From assembly GCA_947574505.1 (NCBI GenBank), contig CANPJW010000004.1:32551-96550 (forward strand): a stretch of DNA of 64,000 nt, in the 5' to 3' direction. Below are positions 46,186 to 56,331 of this stretch, piece by piece; position 1 is the first letter of the stretch; every line of letters starts with the position of its first letter. Under the pieces are notes generated by a model. The model made no database searches and was not told where the DNA came from. It saw only the letters and a program-made list of their open reading frames with translations. The translations under genes were made by a program, and so were the position numbers. Origin of the DNA: an uncultured Bacteroides sp. GTDB lineage: Bacteria > Bacteroidota > Bacteroidia > Bacteroidales > Bacteroidaceae.

Positions 46186-47348
46186 CTACTTCAAATAATA
46201 TTTCACGACTACCGGATTGTCGTCTTCTTTCAACGCTTCCATCTTACGGATTTCCTCTGCCGACATCAATTTGCGGTCAGTCACCCGTTCTATCCAATCC
46301 GGCTCACAAAGAGCAAACAGCACATTATCCGCCAAGGCAAAACCCGGATACATGGAAAAGGGCGCTTCTTCCTCCAACAAGGCACCTTTCCGCTTCTTTC
46401 TGTTATAAATAAAATGACTACCCATTCCCATATTCTTCTTTACGAAATAAACATACACATATTCATCACTGAACAGTTTCAGCATGGGTACTACACAATT
46501 GGATTTTACATACTTCCTTCTTACCTGTACATCCTCCGAAAGTTTCCTTCTCATTTCATCGGAATCTGTCCGCTTTCCCCCCGCACTACCGGGCAGGTCT
46601 TCTTCCTTCACTTCATACTTGCCGAAATCAAGATAGATAATAGGAACCAACTTTTTCTCTTTCGCATCTATCCGGTATAAATAATAGTTCAATCCGGAAG
46701 GAACAAAATAAGCGTCATCGCCTATATGGAAAAGATTGTTTTGAGACGACAACCCGTTTCCACCAGATATCGTTCCTTCGTAAGGTATAGGAGTAATCTG
46801 CCGTGTCTTCCTATCGGCAAACAGCACTTCCGAAAATTCACCCGGAAGAAAAATATCATGGTCAGCATCCAAAGTCATCAAATGATTGACTACGGATTCC
46901 GGTTGAAATTTCCTTTGAGAGATGAACTCAAATGCAGGGCTGTAAGTGTAGACCGTTCCGTAAGGATTCAAGAAGTCGATTCCTTTCAGATAAGGATTGT
47001 AATTCATATCCACACAAAGCTATACTCTTGCGGGCCTTGCCCTATCCGTTTCTTTGAATTGCCTATATATCGTCCTTCTCCCGTAAAGGTATATACAGCG
47101 GATTTAGAGAAAATCGCAAAAAGGTTGTCTTCTTTATCATACACCACTTTTCTACCGATAGAAGTCAAAGACGAATCGTTGGTTTCTAACGGTACAAGTT
47201 CTATTTTTTCAAGGAAAGAGGCGGGGTCTTTGGTAGGGTGGTCCACCTTCACCGGAATGACTTCCATGCCATCCGAAAAACGTCTGTCGGTAGAAGTACA
47301 TGCACAAACAATAACTAACCCCAATATTAAACTTACATTTTTCATCAT
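46186..47348 (-). pseudogene. 6-bladed beta-propeller lipoprotein, frameshifted
   Basis: Two overlapping reading frames make up one gene. The first (47348 to 47004) has a lipobox with C17 and ends RIGQGPQEYSFV before running into a stop. The second (to 46186) continues in another frame with DMNYNPYLKGIDFLNPYG and ends EDDNPVVVKYYLK. In intact family members of Bacteroides these are continuous. At the junction the reading TTT-GTG-TGG-ATA-TGA becomes continuous if one TG of the TGTG run (around 47017-47020) is removed. The family occurs as surface lipoproteins of unknown function. It starts in a TAATG overlap with the small gene upstream. Confidence 0.8.
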
Positions 47349-47566
47349 TATTCAGAAACAGTCTTTGCTTTTAGATAAATACTTGATAAACACTTTTTGC
47401 TTTTTCTATACTTGATGCTCAATAGCACACCGGAAGAAGCGAGGTAAAGATAGGATAAAATTATAATGTTCCTCACATAAACAGAAAATATACTCGAAAG
47501 CAAATCTCCAAACAGTGTCGGGCAAAAGATGAAGAACAGGGTCTTAACAGCCAACTTCTCTTCCAT
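47348..47566 (-). CDS. Short membrane protein coupled to the propeller gene
   Basis: The 72 codons have one to two hydrophobic stretches (KTLFFIFCPTLF and IIILSYLYLASSGVLL) and a basic C-terminus. Its TAA overlaps the propeller's ATG (TAATG), which supports translation. Genes of the propeller family often follow membrane proteins of the MauE/DoxX kind, and the ending here recalls such a protein cut short, but that is weak. No function is assigned. Confidence 0.45.
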   Translation of the reverse strand: MEEKLAVKTLFFIFCPTLFGDLLSSIFSVYVRNIIILSYLYLASSGVLLSIKYRKSKKCLSSIYLKAKTVSE

Positions 47567-47672
47567 TAATAGAAAAGTTCTCTTTCATTAATTGTAAACT
47601 TATTATTATCAGCATATAAACATATTTTTCATTAATTATAATCTATAATTGCAAGCTTCGTTTATAAAAACA

Positions 47673-47721
47673 AAGGCTTTGATTATAAAAACGCAACTTG
47701 CAATTATATAATCAAAGCCTT
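47673..47721. repeat. 15-bp perfect inverted repeat in an AT-rich gap
   Basis: AAGGCTTTGATTATA (47673-47687) and its exact complement (47707-47721) are 19 bases apart. Looser TATAAA/TTTATA pairing extends the stem. The gap 47567-47936 also has GAAGGAAGTTT in two direct copies (about 47767-47799), one of which pairs with TTCCTTC. No gene is visible in it. Confidence 0.7.
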
Positions 47722-47874
47722 CATTTATAGTTTTCATCGAATGAAAAAAAAGTTTCCTTCCTATCCGAAGGAAGTTTACACTTAATAGGAAGGAAGTTTT
47801 TCGTTAATAGCCAAAAGTTCAACTGTTAACAGTTTCTACGTAAGGCTACTGTCGTTTCCCCCTTTCTAAACATA

Positions 47875-47911
47875 TAATGCAGTGATAGCCCAAAAGCACA
47901 TCACTGCATTA
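47875..47911 (-). terminator. Terminator-like hairpin after the RND operon
   Basis: TAATGCAGTGAT (47875-47886) pairs perfectly with 47900-47911. It follows the outer-membrane factor gene by 26 bases, although no long T run is seen. Confidence 0.6.
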
Positions 47912-47936
47912 TTCCCTCAAAAAAACAAGTCAAAAG

Positions 47937-49310
47937 CTATTGTTTCCAACCACCGCCAAGCGCTTTATAAAGTTGTACGACAGTAATCAACTCGTCACGA
48001 ATCGCATTGCTCAGACCTATCTGTGCGTCAAAGTATCCACGTTGGGCATCCAACACATCCAGATAATTGATGACACCGTTGATGTATTGAAGCTGCGCAA
48101 GGTCCATATAGCTCTTCGCCGAACGTTCAAGGTTGGCACGAAGTTCATACACTTCTTTTATCTTGTTGAAATTAACAATTGCGTTACGTGTCTCCTTAAA
48201 GGCTTGCAATACGGATTTCTCATAATTGTGTACTTCGGCTTCATAAGCCGCTTTCTTCGCTTTCAGTGCCGCACGGTTCTTCCCCCAACCAAAGATAGGA
48301 GTCAGCAGAGCTCCTTCCATAACAGCATAGGGAGATTTCAAAAGGCTGGACAGAGAAGTGCTCTCCGTACCGAAACCACCGGTCAGTGCCAGACGTGGGA
48401 ACATATTCGTATAAGCCACTCCTACTTTCGCATTGGCGGCAATCAATTTCTGTTCCGCCTGACGGATATCGGGACGACGTTCCAACAAAGTGGACGGTAA
48501 ACCTACCGGTAGCGTTTGGGGAGAATTGAACTCCCGAAGCAAGCGGGAACGGGCTATCTTGTTAGGATACTCCCCTGCAAGAAAAGCAATATCGTTTTCT
48601 TTCAAAGAGATTTTACGTTCCAAGTCCGGCACCAATGTTGCCGTACGTGCCAATTCCACTTGTGACTGACGGTAAGAAGTCTCCGAAGTCAATCCCCCTT
48701 CAAAACGGATGCGTGCCAGGCGGACTCCTTCTTCACGGGCTTTTAATGTTTGTTTTACAATATCCAGTTCCGTATCCAAAGCTACCAATTCATAATAAGC
48801 CTGTGCCACCTCGGCTACAATCGTCATCCTAAGTGCCCGTTGCGCTTCTATGGATTGCAGGTATTCGGCAATACTGGCGGAACGCGCCCAACGCAGATTT
48901 CCCCAAAGATCGAGTTCCCATGAAACCAAAAACTGAGCTTCAAAGGTTTCCGACTTTTTAAAGGCATCTCCCCCATGATTCTCCAATTCACGTTCTGCAG
49001 TCACCTTCCCTTTAATATCTGGTAGCAGTGCCGCAGTAGAGATTCGTTTCTGCGCAGCCATTTCCTGTACACGGGCAGCGGCAATCAACATATCCTTATT
49101 ATGATCCAGTGCACGTTCTATCAAGTTCTGTAAGGTTGCATCCGTGTATATGTCCCGCCAATCTTGGTCGCCGAAGCTGACAGAATCCTGATGCTGCGCC
49201 AAGCTATCGGGCAAATGAAGGTCGGGACGGACATAGCTTTTTCCTATCTTGCAGGAAGTCAAGACTCCTGCCAGTAATAAAACGGCAATATATAGTTTCT
49301 TTCGTTTCAT
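47937..49310 (-). CDS. Outer-membrane factor of an RND efflux system (TolC/NodT family), lipoprotein
   Basis: The 457-residue protein has a lipobox with C20 (GVLTSC), and two OEP repeats (about 60-245 and 265-450) with long coiled-coil helices. Typical stretches are SFGDQDWRDIYTDATLQNLIERAL, SWELDLWGNLRWARSAS and LLERRPDIRQAEQKLIAANA in parts. It forms the outer-membrane duct. Its start overlaps the pump gene's stop by four bases (ATGA). Confidence 0.92.
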   Translation of the reverse strand: MKRKKLYIAVLLLAGVLTSCKIGKSYVRPDLHLPDSLAQHQDSVSFGDQDWRDIYTDATLQNLIERALDHNKDMLIAAARVQEMAAQKRISTAALLPDIKGKVTAERELENHGGDAFKKSETFEAQFLVSWELDLWGNLRWARSASIAEYLQSIEAQRALRMTIVAEVAQAYYELVALDTELDIVKQTLKAREEGVRLARIRFEGGLTSETSYRQSQVELARTATLVPDLERKISLKENDIAFLAGEYPNKIARSRLLREFNSPQTLPVGLPSTLLERRPDIRQAEQKLIAANAKVGVAYTNMFPRLALTGGFGTESTSLSSLLKSPYAVMEGALLTPIFGWGKNRAALKAKKAAYEAEVHNYEKSVLQAFKETRNAIVNFNKIKEVYELRANLERSAKSYMDLAQLQYINGVINYLDVLDAQRGYFDAQIGLSNAIRDELITVVQLYKALGGGWKQ

Positions 49311-52300
49311 GATTTCTTATATTTTAAGATTTTCGACTTTGTTTTATACACCATTACAAAGAAGAACGGCACAAGAATGATACCAAACACAATGGCGAAT
49401 ATCATTCCGAAAAATACACCTGTACCGATTGCCTGACGGCTTGCCGACCCCGGACCGCTAGCCAATACCATTGGAAGCATACCAAGTACGAATGCGAGAG
49501 AGGTCATCAGAATCGGACGGAAACGCAATTTGGCTGCGTAGATAGCCGACTGCACCAAGTCTTCACCTTTATCTACCTGTACTTTTGCAAACTCTACAAT
49601 CAAAATCGCATTCTTGGCAGCAAGTCCCACCAACATTACCAGACCAATCTGGAAATAGACATCGTTCTCCAATCCGCAAACCCAGACTCCCAGATAAGCT
49701 CCCAAAGCGGCAACAGGTAAAGAGAGCAACACGGCAATAGGTACTGTCCAACTTTCGTATTGCGCAGCAAGGAAGAGGAATACGAATAGGAACACCAATG
49801 CCATCACCATACCTGTCTGACCTCCCGCCTGTTTCTCCTGATAAGAAAGACCACTCCATTCAAGACCGATATTATCGGGAAGATGGTCACGGGCTATCTG
49901 CTCCATGATTTCCATCGCTTGTCCGGAACTATATCCCTGTGCAGCTGCTCCACGAATTACGGCTGTAGTAAACATATTGAAACGTTTAATACTTCCCGGT
50001 CCTGTGGTATAGGAGGCATTTCCTAAAGAAGTCAACGGTACCATCGCTCCATTGGAGGCTTTCACGAAGAACAGATTGATATTATCCTTATGTTCCCGGT
50101 AAGGAGCTTCCGCCTGAATGTAAACCTTATATATACGGTTGAACATATTAAAGTCGTTCACATACACCGAACCGGTATAAGCCTTCATGGTGGAGAACAC
50201 ATCAGCCAGTGGCACGCCCAGCATCTTTACTTTGTCACGGTCTACATCGAAATAGAGTTGCGGTATTTCCGATTGCAAGGAAGATGACAGCCCAGCCAGT
50301 TCTTTGCGCTTGGATGCGTAGTACATCAATGTATCTGCCGCGTCTACCAAATTATCGAAAGTGGCTTCTCCACGGGCTTCCAGTTGCATCTCAAAACCTC
50401 CCGAACTACCCAGCCCCGGAATAACCGGAGGAGTGGACAGGTAGACTTTACATTCGGGATATTCACTCAAATGTTTTTCCACCGTATCCATAATCTTCTC
50501 AATAGTGGTGTTCTTCCGCTCTTCCCAAGGTTTCAGAATTACCGTCAGTTCAGCACGTCCCTGGTTACTTCCGATACGCGGACTACTTCCCGTTACGTTC
50601 TGTATATATTCAATATATGGATTCTTTTCCAAATAAGCAATGGCACGTTCTGTTACGATACGGGTACGTTCCAAAGTAGCTCCCTCCGGCAGTTCCAATT
50701 CAATCTTGAAATATCCCTGATCTTCCACAGGCAAGAAACTGGTCGGAATAATCCGGTGAATCAGCATAATAGCAATCAAAACCATACCAAAAGCACTCAA
50801 AACCCGGCGGGGATGTTTGATTGTACGAGCCACGGCAGCTACATATTTATTGCTACCGATGCCCAACCATTCATTAATTTTCCGGAAAACGATATTCTTT
50901 TTCTTTCCATTATTCGGCTTCAAAATCAATGAACACATCACTGGGCTCAATGTCAGAGCCACTACCGTAGAGATAAGTACGGACACTACAATCGTCACCG
51001 TAAACTGGCGGTACAACTGTCCCGTAATCCCGCTTAGGAAACTAACCGGAACAAACACCGCCGCCAATACCAACGAAGTAGCAATCAAAGCACTGGCAAG
51101 TCCGTTCATCGCTTTCTTCGTTGCTTCGTATGGACTCAGTTTTTCCGTTTCCATGATATGTTCCACGCCTTCCACCACCACAATCGCATCATCCACCACA
51201 ATACCGATGGCAAGAATCAATCCGAGCAATGTCAGTATATTGAGCGAGAAACCGAAAATCAACATGAATCCGAAAGTACCGATCAATGAAATAGGTACTG
51301 CTACTACCGGAATCAACGTCGCACGCCAGCTCTGCAAGGATAGATAAACCACCAACACAACCAATACCAACGCTTCAAACAACGTCTTATATACTTCATG
51401 TATAGATTCGGAAATATAAGTCGTCATATCGAACGGAATCTCATAACTCAATCCTTCCGGGAAATTCTTACTAATTTCATCCATAGCCTCTTTTACCCTC
51501 TCGGCCACTTCCATCGCATTTGCTCCCGGCAGCATATAAATGCCAAGCACAGCAGCATTCTCACCGTTGATACCACTCTCCGTATTATAAGAAGAGGCCT
51601 CTAACGATACACGCGCCACGTCTTTCAACCGGATGATAGACCCGTTGGCATTGGCACGCACTACGATATCTTCAAACTGCCCCACGGTAGACAAACGTCC
51701 TTGAGTCGTAATAGGAATCGTTATATCCAACCCCTGCACCGGCTGCTGTCCCAATACACCGGCTGCCGATTCACGGTTCTGGTCTTTCAAGGCATTCTGC
51801 AAATCCTGCACAGTCAACCCGAAGTTTGCCAGTTTATCGGGCTGCGCCCATATCTGCATCGCATAGTAACGGCTACCGATGTTCGACACACGTCCAACCC
51901 CCGGAATACGGCGAATCACATCAAGCACATTGATAGTAGCAAAGTTACTCAAATAAATTTCGTCGAACTTCGGATCAGTAGAAGTCAAACAAAGCGTCAT
52001 CAACTGACTGGGAGCCTGTTTTTCTACCGAAATACCATTCTGAATGACTTCCGCCGGCAGACGGGATTCCGCCAGTTTCACACGGTTTTGAATCTCAACG
52101 GCTGCCAAGTCCGGATCGGCAGATACATCAAAAGTGACCGTTGCCGAAAAACCTCCGGAGTTAGAACTGTTTGATTCCATATAAAGCATACCCGGCGTAC
52201 CATTGATTTCCTGCTCAATTGGAGTGGCTACCGCCTGCGACACGGTAAGTGCGCTGGCACCCGGATAGGAAGCACTGATCTTCACCACCGGGGGTGTAAT

Positions 52301-52414
52301 CTGCGGATATTGGTCCACCGGAAGCATTGTCAGACCAATCACACCGACAATCACAATCACGATGGAGATTACAGCCGAGAAGACCGGCCTATCTATAAAA
52401 AAAGTAACTTTCAT
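49307..52414 (-). CDS. RND multidrug efflux pump, HAE-1 (AcrB-like) family
   Basis: This inner-membrane proton-driven pump has 1035 residues with the standard 12 membrane segments in two halves and two large periplasmic loops. Motifs include FFIDRPVFSAVISI at the start, GIVVDDAIVVVEGVEH with the aspartates of the proton relay in segment 4, and FLVFLFLAAQYESW in the second half. Size and order are those of AcrB/MexB. Substrates may be bile salts or drugs, but they cannot be read. Confidence 0.95.
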   Translation of the reverse strand: MKVTFFIDRPVFSAVISIVIVIVGVIGLTMLPVDQYPQITPPVVKISASYPGASALTVSQAVATPIEQEINGTPGMLYMESNSSNSGGFSATVTFDVSADPDLAAVEIQNRVKLAESRLPAEVIQNGISVEKQAPSQLMTLCLTSTDPKFDEIYLSNFATINVLDVIRRIPGVGRVSNIGSRYYAMQIWAQPDKLANFGLTVQDLQNALKDQNRESAAGVLGQQPVQGLDITIPITTQGRLSTVGQFEDIVVRANANGSIIRLKDVARVSLEASSYNTESGINGENAAVLGIYMLPGANAMEVAERVKEAMDEISKNFPEGLSYEIPFDMTTYISESIHEVYKTLFEALVLVVLVVYLSLQSWRATLIPVVAVPISLIGTFGFMLIFGFSLNILTLLGLILAIGIVVDDAIVVVEGVEHIMETEKLSPYEATKKAMNGLASALIATSLVLAAVFVPVSFLSGITGQLYRQFTVTIVVSVLISTVVALTLSPVMCSLILKPNNGKKKNIVFRKINEWLGIGSNKYVAAVARTIKHPRRVLSAFGMVLIAIMLIHRIIPTSFLPVEDQGYFKIELELPEGATLERTRIVTERAIAYLEKNPYIEYIQNVTGSSPRIGSNQGRAELTVILKPWEERKNTTIEKIMDTVEKHLSEYPECKVYLSTPPVIPGLGSSGGFEMQLEARGEATFDNLVDAADTLMYYASKRKELAGLSSSLQSEIPQLYFDVDRDKVKMLGVPLADVFSTMKAYTGSVYVNDFNMFNRIYKVYIQAEAPYREHKDNINLFFVKASNGAMVPLTSLGNASYTTGPGSIKRFNMFTTAVIRGAAAQGYSSGQAMEIMEQIARDHLPDNIGLEWSGLSYQEKQAGGQTGMVMALVFLFVFLFLAAQYESWTVPIAVLLSLPVAALGAYLGVWVCGLENDVYFQIGLVMLVGLAAKNAILIVEFAKVQVDKGEDLVQSAIYAAKLRFRPILMTSLAFVLGMLPMVLASGPGSASRQAIGTGVFFGMIFAIVFGIILVPFFFVMVYKTKSKILKYKKS

Positions 52415-52417
52415 CGT

Positions 52418-53674
52418 TTATTCTCCTTTCACGTTATCCTTCGTTCCGGCAATGTTTTCTTTTACTCCGGTCACTTCATTTTTTGTCGTAATAATACTGT
52501 CTCCAGCTTCGGTTTTCGGTTCGCTGACCCGTACTTTCATGCCCGGAGTCAACTTATGGAAGCCTTCTGCAACCACCATTTCTCCTTCTGCCAGCCCTCG
52601 TTCTACCACCACATTATTCCCGACTTCCGGTCCTAACTCGATAAAACGTTTCTCTACCGTATTATCTTTGCGCATGGTATAAATATATGCTCCACCTTTT
52701 TCAATGGTAACGGCTTTCATCGGAACAACTAGTGCACCCTCACGAACATCCAGCAATAATTTTACTTTTGTAAATTGTCCGGGCAACAATACTTGTTTGG
52801 GGTTCGGCATTTCTGCACGTACAGAGAAAGTTCCGGTTTGAGGATCGACCTGCGGTTCGGCAAAATCCACATATCCCTTGAACGGATAAACGGTATTATC
52901 TGCCAATGTAATGGTAATATTCGGCTGCCAGGAACGAGTGGGGTCCTGTAGTCCCAAATTAATGTTTCGTTCTTTACTCTTCAGATAATCGAGTGCTGTC
53001 ATACTGAAATCCACCAACACTGTATCACTTTTCACAATAGTAGCAAGCAATGATTTTCCTCCGGGACCTACTAACGTACCCAAGTCCACATTTCTTTCAC
53101 TAATGTGTCCCGATAAGGGCGAACGAACAATGGTATACCCCAATTCCAGTTCAGCCTGTGCCAAATCCGCCTCGCTCATGGCTACTGTTGCCTCGGCACT
53201 TTCATAAGCAGCTTCCGCATTATCCAAGTCCAACTGGCTTGCAGCATTCTGCTCAAACAACGGACGGATACGCTTTAAATCACGTTCCGCTTTCAAAGCC
53301 TGTGCCTCGTCTTTTTTCAATTGCGCCCTAGCTTTATCTGCTTTGGCACGATACTGATCCTGATTGATTACAAACAAAACCTGATTCTTATTGACATATG
53401 TACCTTCGGCAAAAAGCATATTTTCCAGATAACCTTCCACACGGGCACGTACTTCGACGAACTGTTGGGCACGAATACGCCCCACATATTCCCCATATAT
53501 CTCTACGTCGTCTTTCACTACCGGTTCAACAATGACTGTCGGCATTTCCGGCGCAACCTTCTGAGGCCGGGTCAGTATCCAATACATACCCAACACAATT
53601 ACCATACACATAATAGCAGCAATGGTTCTCTTTCTCCTCAGTTTCAACTCATTTTTCGAAAAGAATAATCTCAT
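52418..53674 (-). CDS. RND periplasmic adaptor subunit
   Basis: The 418-residue protein has an N-terminal membrane segment (about 16-35) without a lipobox, a lipoyl-like half (VEVRARVEGYLENMLFAEGTYV in parts), a coiled-coil hairpin (about 110-180, rich in Ala, Lys and Glu), the second lipoyl half (YTIVRSPLSGHISERNV) and beta-barrel domains. It is the first gene of the operon, three bases before the pump gene. Confidence 0.93.
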   Translation of the reverse strand: MRLFFSKNELKLRRKRTIAAIMCMVIVLGMYWILTRPQKVAPEMPTVIVEPVVKDDVEIYGEYVGRIRAQQFVEVRARVEGYLENMLFAEGTYVNKNQVLFVINQDQYRAKADKARAQLKKDEAQALKAERDLKRIRPLFEQNAASQLDLDNAEAAYESAEATVAMSEADLAQAELELGYTIVRSPLSGHISERNVDLGTLVGPGGKSLLATIVKSDTVLVDFSMTALDYLKSKERNINLGLQDPTRSWQPNITITLADNTVYPFKGYVDFAEPQVDPQTGTFSVRAEMPNPKQVLLPGQFTKVKLLLDVREGALVVPMKAVTIEKGGAYIYTMRKDNTVEKRFIELGPEVGNNVVVERGLAEGEMVVAEGFHKLTPGMKVRVSEPKTEAGDSIITTKNEVTGVKENIAGTKDNVKGE

Positions 53675-53902
53675 ATCGAATCTTATTATTTAATTTAACT
53701 TATGTTTGTTCTATATCCTTATTTACAACTCATATACCAAAAATGCGTCACCTGCATTATTTGCTTAAAATCAAAGCATTAGATATTCTTTCGTTTTGCA
53801 GAAAGTGTGGAAATCCACTGTATGGTGTAGAAATAATCCACAATTCCGACTTTTAGAACATTTTTTCTACTTTCCATTTCAACAACTAAACAAATTATGC
53901 CT

Positions 53903-53910
53903 TACATTTG
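53903..53910 (+). promoter_or_regulatory. -7 element of the patatin-like gene
   Basis: TACATTTG matches TAnnTTTG, 32 bases before the ATG. The gap 53675-53942 separates divergent transcripts and holds nothing else recognisable. Confidence 0.5.
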
Positions 53911-53942
53911 TACTATAATAAATAACACTAGACTGTGTCCTA

Positions 53943-56159
53943 ATGAAAAAACAAATCTTTTCAACATTGGTTTTATCAATCTGCATCTTATTTCCTTTTT
54001 CTTTGCATTCTCAGGAGCAACGCAAAAAGGTGGGAGTGGTTTTAAGTGGTGGCGGCGCCAAAGGAATGGCGCACATCAAAGCATTGAAAGTGATTGAGGA
54101 AGCTGGCATCCCCATTGATTATATAGCAGGAACCAGTATGGGTGCTATAGTAGGTGGTCTATACGCCATCGGCTACACGCCGGAGCAACTGGACAGTATG
54201 GTACGGAAACAAAACTGGACATTCCTGCTCAGTGACCGTGTCAAACGAAGCGCCATGTCACTGACCGAGCGTGAGCGCTCTGAAAAATTCGTCATATCCA
54301 TCCCTTTCACCAAAACTCCTAAAGATGCAGCTTCGGGAGGACTCATGAAAGGACAGAACCTTGCCAACTTATTCTCGGATCTGACAATGGGGTATCACGA
54401 CTCTATTGACTTCAATAAACTTCCTATACCTTTTGCCTGTGTAGCGGCTGATATCGTAAACGGAAAGCAAATCATATTCCGGAACGGGATACTTTCTACT
54501 GCCATGCGTGCCAGCATGGCGATTCCCGGCGCATTCACTCCGGTGCGACAAGATAACATGGTGTTGGTAGACGGTGGTATTGTCAACAATTACCCGGCAG
54601 ATGTCGCAAAAGCGATGGGAGCCGATATTATTATCGGAATAGATGTACAAAACGCCTTGAAACCGGCAGACAAGCTAAATAGTGTCCCTGATATTCTAGG
54701 ACAGATTGTGGATATTACCTGTCAGGCAAACCATGAAAAGAATGTAAATCTCACAGATACCTACATCCGTGTGAATGTAGATGGCTATTCTTCCGCCAGT
54801 TTCACTCCCGCTGCCATTGACACGTTGATGCGAAGAGGCGAAGAAGCTGCAAGGGCACAATGGAAGTCCCTGCTTGCACTGAAAAAGGAGATAGGAATAC
54901 CGGATGATTATACCCCCAAACAACACGGCCCCTACTCTTCCTTATCCAATGTACGCACTATCTACGTGACGGATATTTCGTTCACTGGTGTAGAAGCCGA
55001 TGACAAGAAATGGCTAATGAAGAAGTGTAACCTGAAAGAAAACAGCAATATCTCCACCCAACAGATAGAACAAGCTTTGTTCCAGCTACGCGGAAGCCAG
55101 TCTTATTCCAGTGCCAGTTATACATTGACGGACACTCCCGAAGGTTATCAGCTCAACTTCCTGCTGCAAGAGAAATATGAGAGAAGAATCAACCTGGGAA
55201 TCCGTTTCGATTCGGAAGAAATAGCGTCTCTGCTACTCAACGCAACGGCAGATCTCAAAACCCACATTCCTTCCCGCCTGTCCCTCACCGGACGACTGGG
55301 GAAACGATATGCCGCCCGTATAGACTATACTCTCGAACCGATACAACAGCGTAATTTCAACTTCTCGTACATGTTTCAATACAATGATATCAACATATAC
55401 GAGGAAGGCAACCGCGCCTATAACACTACTTATAAATATCATTTAGCCGAATTCGGTTTCTCTGATGTATGGTACAAGAACTTCCGCTTCGGGCTAGGAC
55501 TTCGTTTCGAATATTATAAGTATAAGGATTTCCTGTTCAAGAAACCTGAAATCTCCGATCTGAAAGTAGAATCGGAACATTTTCTAAGTTATTTTGCGCA
55601 GGTACAGTATAATACTTATGACAAGGGGTATTTCCCCGCCAAAGGTAGTGACTTCAAAGCCGCCTATTCACTCTATACGGATAACATGGCGCAATACAAC
55701 GACCATGCCCCATTCTCCGCATTAAGTGCTTCATGGGCAAGCGTCATTCCTATCACCCGCCGTTTCGCAGTCATCCCCTCCATTTACGGACGTATCCTGA
55801 TTGGAAGAGATTTTCCTTATCCGCTGCAAAACGCGATTGGTGGTGACGTACCCGGTTTTTATATTCCACAGCAATTACCGTTTGCCGGGGTTACCAACCT
55901 GGAATTGATGGATAACACCATTATGATCACGTCTGTTAAGTTCAGGCAACGTATGGGAGCCATTCATTACCTCACACTGACGGGTAACTACGGGCTGACG
56001 TATAGTAATTTCTTCGATATATTGAAAGGCAAACAATTATTCGGTATCAGCGCAGGATATGGAATGGACAGTATCTTCGGACCGTTGGAAATATCATTGG
56101 GATATTCCAACCAGACGGACAAAGGAAGTTGCTTTGTGAATTTAGGATATTACTTCTAA
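53943..56159 (+). CDS. Patatin-like phospholipase fused to a POTRA and outer-membrane barrel (type Vd-like)
   Basis: The 738-residue protein has a signal peptide (ending near LHSQE), a patatin domain (about 28-310) with the oxyanion loop SGGGAKG, nucleophile S65 in GTSMG and catalytic D210 in VDGG, a POTRA-like domain (about 325-400, YVTDISFTGVEADDKKW), and a 16-stranded barrel of the surface-antigen/BamA type (about 410-738, ending in VNLGYYF). This is the order of type Vd autotransporters such as PlpD. The lipase may be shown at or released from the surface, or act on the periplasmic side. Confidence 0.92.
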   Translation: MKKQIFSTLVLSICILFPFSLHSQEQRKKVGVVLSGGGAKGMAHIKALKVIEEAGIPIDYIAGTSMGAIVGGLYAIGYTPEQLDSMVRKQNWTFLLSDRVKRSAMSLTERERSEKFVISIPFTKTPKDAASGGLMKGQNLANLFSDLTMGYHDSIDFNKLPIPFACVAADIVNGKQIIFRNGILSTAMRASMAIPGAFTPVRQDNMVLVDGGIVNNYPADVAKAMGADIIIGIDVQNALKPADKLNSVPDILGQIVDITCQANHEKNVNLTDTYIRVNVDGYSSASFTPAAIDTLMRRGEEAARAQWKSLLALKKEIGIPDDYTPKQHGPYSSLSNVRTIYVTDISFTGVEADDKKWLMKKCNLKENSNISTQQIEQALFQLRGSQSYSSASYTLTDTPEGYQLNFLLQEKYERRINLGIRFDSEEIASLLLNATADLKTHIPSRLSLTGRLGKRYAARIDYTLEPIQQRNFNFSYMFQYNDINIYEEGNRAYNTTYKYHLAEFGFSDVWYKNFRFGLGLRFEYYKYKDFLFKKPEISDLKVESEHFLSYFAQVQYNTYDKGYFPAKGSDFKAAYSLYTDNMAQYNDHAPFSALSASWASVIPITRRFAVIPSIYGRILIGRDFPYPLQNAIGGDVPGFYIPQQLPFAGVTNLELMDNTIMITSVKFRQRMGAIHYLTLTGNYGLTYSNFFDILKGKQLFGISAGYGMDSIFGPLEISLGYSNQTDKGSCFVNLGYYF

Positions 56160-56188
56160 TTACCCAGACAATATCGGTCAAGCAAAAA

Positions 56189-56242
56189 AGAGAAGTAAAA
56201 GAAAAACCGTCACTCACGTGAAAGTTATTCTTTTACTTCTCT
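56189..56242 (+). terminator. Terminator after the patatin-like gene
   Basis: A 15-bp perfect stem (AGAGAAGTAAAAGAA at 56189-56203, complement 56228-56242) lies 30 bases after the stop. No long T tract follows. Confidence 0.7.
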
Positions 56243-56331
56243 ATAACTTAATGAACAAACTTAATAATTAACCTTATGACTTAAATGTCTTCAGTGTACA
56301 TCATAGACATACAATTATCTTATTATTCCCT

